From Athripsodes cinereus (taxonomy: Eukaryota > Arthropoda > Insecta > Trichoptera > Leptoceridae), in assembly GCA_947579605.1 (NCBI GenBank), contig OX388316.1, positions 15,565,290 to 15,629,289 on the forward strand: 64,000 nt of DNA, read 5' to 3'. This document shows positions 59,346 through 64,000 of the stretch, one piece after another (the first letter of the stretch is position 1; each line of letters opens with the position of its first letter). Made by a program: the position numbers and the translations under genes. The notes under the pieces are model-generated. The model did no database searches. It was not told where the DNA came from and worked only from the letters and a program-made list of their open reading frames with translations.

Positions 59346-59495
59346 TTTTTTTTTTTTTTTTTCTTTTTTTTTTTTAAAGATATATCTGGGTTTTGTTTGT
59401 TATAAACCCAAATACAACCTTATACACCTTTCACAGTAAGCTACTAAAAGCTTGTGTTGTGAAAGGGGAGTTTGCCGGTACCTGGTATTGAACCA
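59346..59495 (-). mobile_element. SINE-1 truncated copy
   Basis: From the poly(A) end (59346-59375 on the plus strand as T-run) it carries the full SINE-1 body up to ggttcaataccagg, the B-box region. It stops there in a short (TA)n stretch. The tRNA head is missing. It lies directly downstream, in element orientation, of a second SINE-1 copy. Confidence 0.8.
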
Positions 59496-59510
59496 TATAT
59501 ATATATTGAA

Positions 59511-59677
59511 CCATATATCTGGGTTTTTGTTATAAACCCAAATACAACCTTATATACTTTTCACGGTAAGCTTCTAAAAACTTGTGTCGTGAAGGGGAGT
59601 TTGCCGGCACCTGGTATCGAACCACGGACCCCTTGTTCACGAGGCCGAGACTCTGCCTCCAGGCTACCGACGAACTC
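59511..59677 (-). mobile_element. SINE-1 copy without poly(A) tail
   Basis: It has the complete head (gagttcgtcggtagcctgg, B-box ggttcgatacc) and the body down to aacccagatata. The A-rich tail is replaced by a (TA)n linker that joins it to the truncated copy. The frames of 90 and 80 codons across it are not genes. Confidence 0.8.
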
Positions 59678-59897
59678 CTCGCTACTGACGTACTTCCTCA
59701 AGATATTCCTGTTCATTGCTTCTTCTCAATCTGGAATGAAGTAGGTTTCTCAGTATTTTATCAATGTTTTCGAGTGTCTTTGTATTTCAGGAATTTTAGT
59801 TATCTGTTTACTTACTTTCCGTGACCAGCCTAAATATCTCCACTACAATAAATGGTGACAGACATAGCCAAGTTATTGCCAAACACAGGTCTTCAAT

Positions 59898-60026
59898 TTA
59901 TTCACTTTATGTCGGTGTTTAGGTAGTAGAATTCCATTGCTAATTAAATAAAAGAAATGTTTTATTCTACTATTAGTTTTACTTACGAGAGAAGCGTCTT
60001 TCGTCTTGTTAGGACATTGTCAATCT
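59898..60026 (-). mobile_element. Foldback family fragment H4
   Basis: On the minus strand it carries the spacer and right-arm side. It has gattgacaatgtcctaac, aagacgaaagacgcttctct and attctactacctaaacaccg, then ends ttattcact reversed. It retains the non-palindromic 3' part of H1 and H2. The left arm is missing and replaced at 60025 by a different small palindrome. Confidence 0.75.
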
Positions 60027-60058
60027 GATAGGTCGTGAAAACTACAACCGCCTATCAG
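60025..60058. repeat. Short inverted repeat at the broken end of H4
   Basis: Arms ctgatagg (60025-60032) and cctatcag (60051-60058) pair over 8 bp around ttttcacg-like loop sequence. It may be the tip of another inserted element or of a variant foldback centre. Confidence 0.5.
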
Positions 60059-60064
60059 TAGGCA

Positions 60065-60495
60065 TGTAAGTAATATAAAGTATCTTATGTAAAAAGGAGT
60101 AAGTTTGTGTAATTTGTTTTATTAATTCATGATTATTTTTATTTATGTACTTACGCTCTAGGGCTAGGAAAATTTATGAACGACAAATATTTGACATTAT
60201 ACAAAGTACCGCAAATGTTTATTTTTAGAATTCCCATAAATTATACAATACTAAATGAAGCAATGAATCAAATGATCCATTCTCATGCGTACTACAACAC
60301 ATCATAACGATACTATGATTTGTCGATTAAATTACTGATGTTATCAAGTGGATTGCGGAAGTCGATATAATAAAATACAAATTGATAATTGTGTTTGTAT
60401 TTTTGTAATTCAATTTGTGTGTTTCTTACCTATATTATCTCGATAAAAATATTTAAAAAATATAAAATTTACGTCGTTTCCAATAAAATAATATA
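60065..60495. other. AT-rich stretch, nothing recognised
   Basis: No gene or element was seen between H4 and the LINE type 1 insertion. Confidence 0.45.
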
Positions 60496-60501
60496 TGAAT
60501 A

Positions 60502-60782
60502 ACAACACTTCTTCTTCTTGTTCAAGGGCCCTGTTGGATCCCCAGACGTTGGCGATTACCTCGGTGAACCTGTCCCTGTCCTGCGCCGCTCGGAACAGCT
60601 CCTTCACATTTCGGATGCCGGTCCACTCCCTCATGTTTCGCAGCCAAGAGATCTGTCTCTTATCGGGTCCTCAGCGTCCCTTAATTTTCCCCTTCAATAT
60701 CAGTTGGAGAAGGTGGTATTTTCCCCCACGCAGAACATAACCCAAATGTGAAACCTTTTGAACTTTGATGGTTGACAACACT
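60502..60782 (-). mobile_element. LINE type 1, 5'-truncated copy with 8-bp direct repeats
   Basis: The insert at 60510-60774 lies between acaacact at 60502-60509 and at 60775-60782. On the minus strand it reads VSHLGYVLRGGKYHLLQLIL, KGKIKGR, a stop, GPDKRQISWLRNMREWTGIR, NVKELFRAAQDRDRFTEVIA and NVWGSNRALEQEEE. It ends in a GAA-rich run. A single in-frame TGA, where CGA is expected, interrupts an otherwise open tail. It is the better preserved of the two type 1 tails (the other is at 32838). Only the C-terminal 85 or so residues of ORF2 are present. The plus-strand frames here are antisense shadows. Confidence 0.85.
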
Positions 60783-60789
60783 ATATAAA

Positions 60790-61500
60790 ATATTAAACAT
60801 GATTTAAGTTACTTACATAACAACAGGTAATGAATTAAAATTTTATTTGACATTAAATTCGATCCTATAAAAAAAGTTTTATTACTTTTGTATATTATAC
60901 ATAAAACCGAAAATAATAAGTAAGTATAAAAAAATATTTGTACTTTACTATAATTTTCAAATACACTTCATTTTTAATGTTCATTTTTTTGTTTCTTTAT
61001 TAACTTTGCAACGCTGACTTATGAATAATGAAAGTTATGATACTTTATCTGTGAGAAATTTTCTCAAACATAAGTAAAACAATAATTTATCTGAAAAACA
61101 TATAATTATGTCGGAAAACTTATAGCTTCCTGTAACACATAGATTTGAAATAAAGCAATAAGTTAACATCATGTTCTACAACAAAACTCCATACATGGTT
61201 CACGGTAATAAGTACAGAAGTACCTCGATACTCATAATTAATTATCAAAAACGTTAACAATGGAAATAAAAATTGTAAGTTGCTTGAAGGACCCACGACC
61301 ACCCGAACAGTGCAGAAATCTGGAGACTTCCATTTATACATTTGTAGGCTCAGTAAGAGTTTAAGGATATGGAGTGAGAAATAGCGTCATTGTGTTATCT
61401 TGAATGTGTTCTTACCATAGCTAGCAGCGCCATTTAATCTTCAAACATTATTAAGTGATTAATTTCGTAGGTACGCACTTTCAAAGCGAATCAAAAACTC
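60790..61500. other. AT-rich stretch, nothing recognised
   Basis: A slightly GC-richer piece at 61275-61330 is open on the minus strand (PDFCTVRVVVGPSSN) but too short to assign. Confidence 0.4.
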
Positions 61501-61506
61501 TCGCTG

Positions 61507-61583
61507 ATAGCTTCATTCTATTCTATTCTATTTTCAAAGGCCATCCACTCGTTTACGAGTGATCAGGGTAATATAGCTTCATT
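61507..61583 (-). mobile_element. LINE type 6, 55-bp 3' end with 11-bp target duplications
   Basis: The insert at 61518-61572 is flanked by atagcttcatt at 61507-61517 and 61573-61583. On the minus strand it reads ctgatcactcgtaaacgagt, then ggatggcctttgaaaatag, then aatagaatag. Only the last 55 bp of the parent element are present. The ctcgtaaacgag core is palindromic. Confidence 0.8.
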
Positions 61584-61589
61584 AGGCAC

Positions 61590-62180
61590 TGTTTTTTTTT
61601 CAGAAAATTCCTAAATTTTATAAATCGGCGTACGGAAGTTACTATAAAAATTAAATAACTTCATTTATTTATTTAAATATTTTTTCAAGAAAACAAACCT
61701 CTCGAATTTGAAACGAACTTAAAATGATTTGTTACAATTTTTCTTATAACAATATAAAATTTGAGTCATTATTTTTGTGGGATCTTTGAGAATTAAAATA
61801 CCTAATCGAAGTCTGACTGTAATAAATAGGTAAGAAGATACATGTGTTAGGAATTACATAATATTATTATATGCAAAAGTAATTATAATGAATGTTCGTA
61901 TGCGCTTGGTAGTCGGTTTAAAATAAAGTGTCATATGTCGCTACTTAAGAGGACATCCTCTTAGAGTTATGATCTGATGTCATAAGATATTATTCTCCCG
62001 TGCTCGTATCTCAGTGTTCAGTGCCTGCAGAATATTTAATAAAGATAAACTGACTTTTCTACAAAATCTCCATACGGTGGTGTCGTTGTTGCATACGTCG
62101 TAGATTGAACAAATAATCTGGCATTTCGCGAATATTCTGCTTTTTATAGGTGAACATTTATGTTATATAATTTCATATCA
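61590..62180. other. AT-rich stretch, nothing recognised
   Basis: No gene or element was recognised. Confidence 0.45.
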
Positions 62181-62187
62181 CTTCTTT

Positions 62188-62454
62188 TTACAAACCTTTA
62201 CTTACTTTTTTATGGTTTCGGCTTGCATCAATTTTCTTAGCTAAATTGCTGCGTTCAATAGTTTTTCCAAATAAAATCTTTGGTCTTCTCGTCCAGAAAG
62301 TCACTGCAGTCGATCTATGAATGTCCATCCAGTCTCCCTCATACTTTCTTCCTGGATACTCCTGCACCAGATGTTGGATTGTTTGGGACTGAGCCCCACA
62401 GTCGCATTCCATACAAACTATCAATTCCGGAGTACCTACATATTGTTCATCCAT
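62188..62454 (-). pseudogene. LINE type 9 C-terminal fragment with zinc-knuckle remnant
   Basis: The frame is open for 88 codons on the minus strand and reads MDEQYVGTPELIVCMECDCG, AQSQTIQHLVQEYPGRKYEG and DWMDIHRSTAVTFWTRRPKI before a lysine-rich end. CDCG-(x)n-QT-(x)2-H-(x)n-CP is a zinc-binding motif near the C-terminus of several LINE ORF2 proteins. Here the last cysteine is tyrosine (EYP in place of ECP). The frame is open over its whole length, but neither palm domain nor 3' tail is visible. It is a fragment, distinct from the other LINE tails in the window. Confidence 0.7.
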
Positions 62455-62526
62455 TTATATTCTGTTCTCAAATAACGCAGCCATCTAAAACAATATTTTA
62501 CAGTATTTTTTTTTCTTAAAAGGACA

Positions 62527-62646
62527 GACATTTTTAGTCTATAGAGAAAATATTCCACTGACACTGTTTTGACATTTTTAGTCTATAGAGAAAATATTCC
62601 ACTGACACTGTTTTGACATTTTTAGTCTATAGAGAAAATATTCCAC
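62527..62646 (+). repeat. 44-bp tandem repeat, 2.7 copies
   Basis: The unit beginning gacatttttagtctatagag occurs at 62527, 62571 and 62615, an exact 44-bp period. The copies are identical as far as they run. Such identity implies a recent local duplication. Confidence 0.95.
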
Positions 62647-62649
62647 CTA

Positions 62650-62800
62650 CACACGTCCAATTACACTTTTTTAAAAAAATGGAAATAAAACAACTATGAG
62701 ATTCTTGTCAAAAAACTTTCCAGGGACATTTTTGATAATCCGTCACATTCATTCTCCAGCATTAGGCACAATAGTCATGCCAATGTAATACAAATATTTA
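62650..62800. other. AT-rich spacer
   Basis: Nothing recognised between the tandem repeat and the LINE type 6 end. Confidence 0.4.
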
Positions 62801-62804
62801 TGCA

Positions 62805-62877
62805 GGTGTCTGAGGTTATCCTACTCTGATCGCTCGTAAACGAGTGGATGGCCTTAAAAGATAGAATAGAATAGAGG
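62805..62877 (+). mobile_element. LINE type 6 3' end
   Basis: The sequence ctctgatcgctcgtaaacga, then gtggatggcc, then agatagaatagaatag matches the antisense 3' end at 61518-61572. The upstream boundary is unclear and no target duplication was found. Confidence 0.7.
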
Positions 62878-62884
62878 CAATCTT

Positions 62885-64000
62885 ATTCCTATGTTGTTGA
62901 CTATTCTTAGAGGGCAGGACTAAGAAACAATATTGTAATCGAATATTAGGTGATGTTTCACAAAACTACAAATTTTCCGACAAACCATCAACATAAACAT
63001 ATTATTTTAAATGCAAAATGTTGTTTTACTACCGAAGACACGTCCACCTAATATACTACTTGCTACCTACTAGGTAGGTACTTAGTTAATCGTATGCAAA
63101 ACCTCGGTGAAGTTTACAGTACTTAATTTTACTTTGTAACTAAGTGGCTATACATAATTTGACGCTGATACAATGCTTGACAATAATTTGTATTCACTTT
63201 CTCTCTCACACACACACACATTTGTGTGCGGTAGTTAGTACCCACACTGTGTGTATGTAAATATCCTTAATGTTCGGTAATTATATCTCTTTTACACTTT
63301 ATCATAATTAGTAGTACCTATGCAGTAAGTATATATTATTATTATGTTGGTACACATGCGTACTGAATTATAATCAGAATCATCAAGGAAATACCTTACA
63401 ATCTCACCATTCTTATGTTATTATCACTTTTTATGCCACAAAATCGTTTAAGAATTTCTCATTTTAATGTACCTACCTACCTATAACTATATTTTCACTC
63501 AATGTACATATTCTGCAATATCGCCCTGTTATTGTGGATCAAAATGACTAAAATACATCCTTTGAATAGTTTTCAACACAATTGTGATTTGAAAATATAT
63601 TTTCTACATAGGTCTTTATTAGGTATTAGCATTTAGTAGACTTTCCAGTGAACGCTGTATTCTTCTAAGGGGGCGGTAGAAAGTTCAGAGAAAACTGGAG
63701 GGCACTTAGGCAATTTTAGTGAACAGTAGAGAAAGAACCCAGACATAAAAAAATGTGCTCGGGTAGGTATTTAGCAAAAATCCACATGCCTATATCAAAC
63801 CGATTTGGTGACCGGATTAAATATACCGCAAATGCATTTTACAAAAAAATAATTTTATAAAATAAAAATTAGGTAGGTACATTTCACATTTTCCATAAAA
63901 TTACAAATTATAAAAAGATTTACATCTTACATTCAACTGTTCATCATAGCGATTTGTGGAGCACTAGATTTTTTTTATCATCTCACAAAGTAGATAGTGG
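62885..64000. other. AT-rich stretch with short microsatellites
   Basis: A (CA)n run lies at 63207-63221, followed by tttgtgtgcgg. TACCTACCTA and TAGGTAGGTA words are frequent (63060-63080, 63470-63485). No gene or element was recognised up to the window edge. Confidence 0.5.

Noticed and set aside
60495..60751. Two plus-strand frames of 77-81 codons
   Set aside because: They are antisense to the LINE type 1 tail, whose minus-strand motifs are unambiguous.
1..64000. A host gene cluster or novel defence or biosynthetic system
   Set aside because: No run of adjacent intact genes, no conserved catalytic motifs outside transposable-element remnants and no consistent coding composition were found.

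Overview
The window looks like intergenic or intronic DNA from an insect nuclear genome, most likely Lepidoptera. It is strongly AT-rich. TAGGTA/TACCTA-type words recur throughout, which I associate with moth and butterfly genomes. The recognisable material is almost entirely transposable-element debris: 3' ends of non-LTR retrotransposons, tRNA-derived SINEs, an internally deleted mariner and a foldback element. The order-level assignment is inference; no host gene or ribosomal marker is available to confirm it.

I recognise no intact host protein gene, no functional tRNA or rRNA gene and no CRISPR array. The longest open frames (191, 188 and 127 codons) are non-ATG frames in AT-rich DNA or run through repeats. 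All real coding signal comes from transposable elements: a mariner relic (14569-15304) and C-terminal tails of at least seven different non-LTR retrotransposon lineages (12.5, 22.6, 33.0, 33.2, 35.0, 39.0, 57.6, 60.6 and 62.3 kb). An eighth lineage is known only from its non-coding 3' end (61.5 and 62.8 kb).

Layout. 0-9 kb: a LINE scrap at the left edge, an old SINE-A copy at 2.8 kb, a foldback element with 12-bp target duplications at 7.66 kb, a TG-rich minisatellite and a hairpin-bearing 3' UTR relic. 9-18 kb: a tRNA-derived SINE head, a LINE reverse-transcriptase tail with a tandem 3' duplication, and the mariner. 18-26 kb: a near-complete SINE-A with target duplications, a 207-bp inverted-repeat element, several LINE tails and a nested poly(A) insertion. 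26-38 kb: mostly featureless AT-rich DNA with two LINE tails head to head at 33 kb and a foldback element with 88-bp arms at 37 kb. 38-52 kb: a LINE tail and a SINE-A, each with 12-bp target duplications, then sparse relics. 52-64 kb: several SINE-A copies, a broken double SINE and more LINE tails.

How the parts relate: the short elements (SINE-A, foldback family, SINE-1) encode nothing and must borrow machinery. Seven insertions of four kinds carry 11-12 bp target duplications, as target-primed reverse transcription by LINE enzymes would give. The least explained items are the foldback family, which ends in near-perfect palindromes yet has SINE-like target duplications, and a recurrent nested stem-loop of variable sequence found near A-rich tails.
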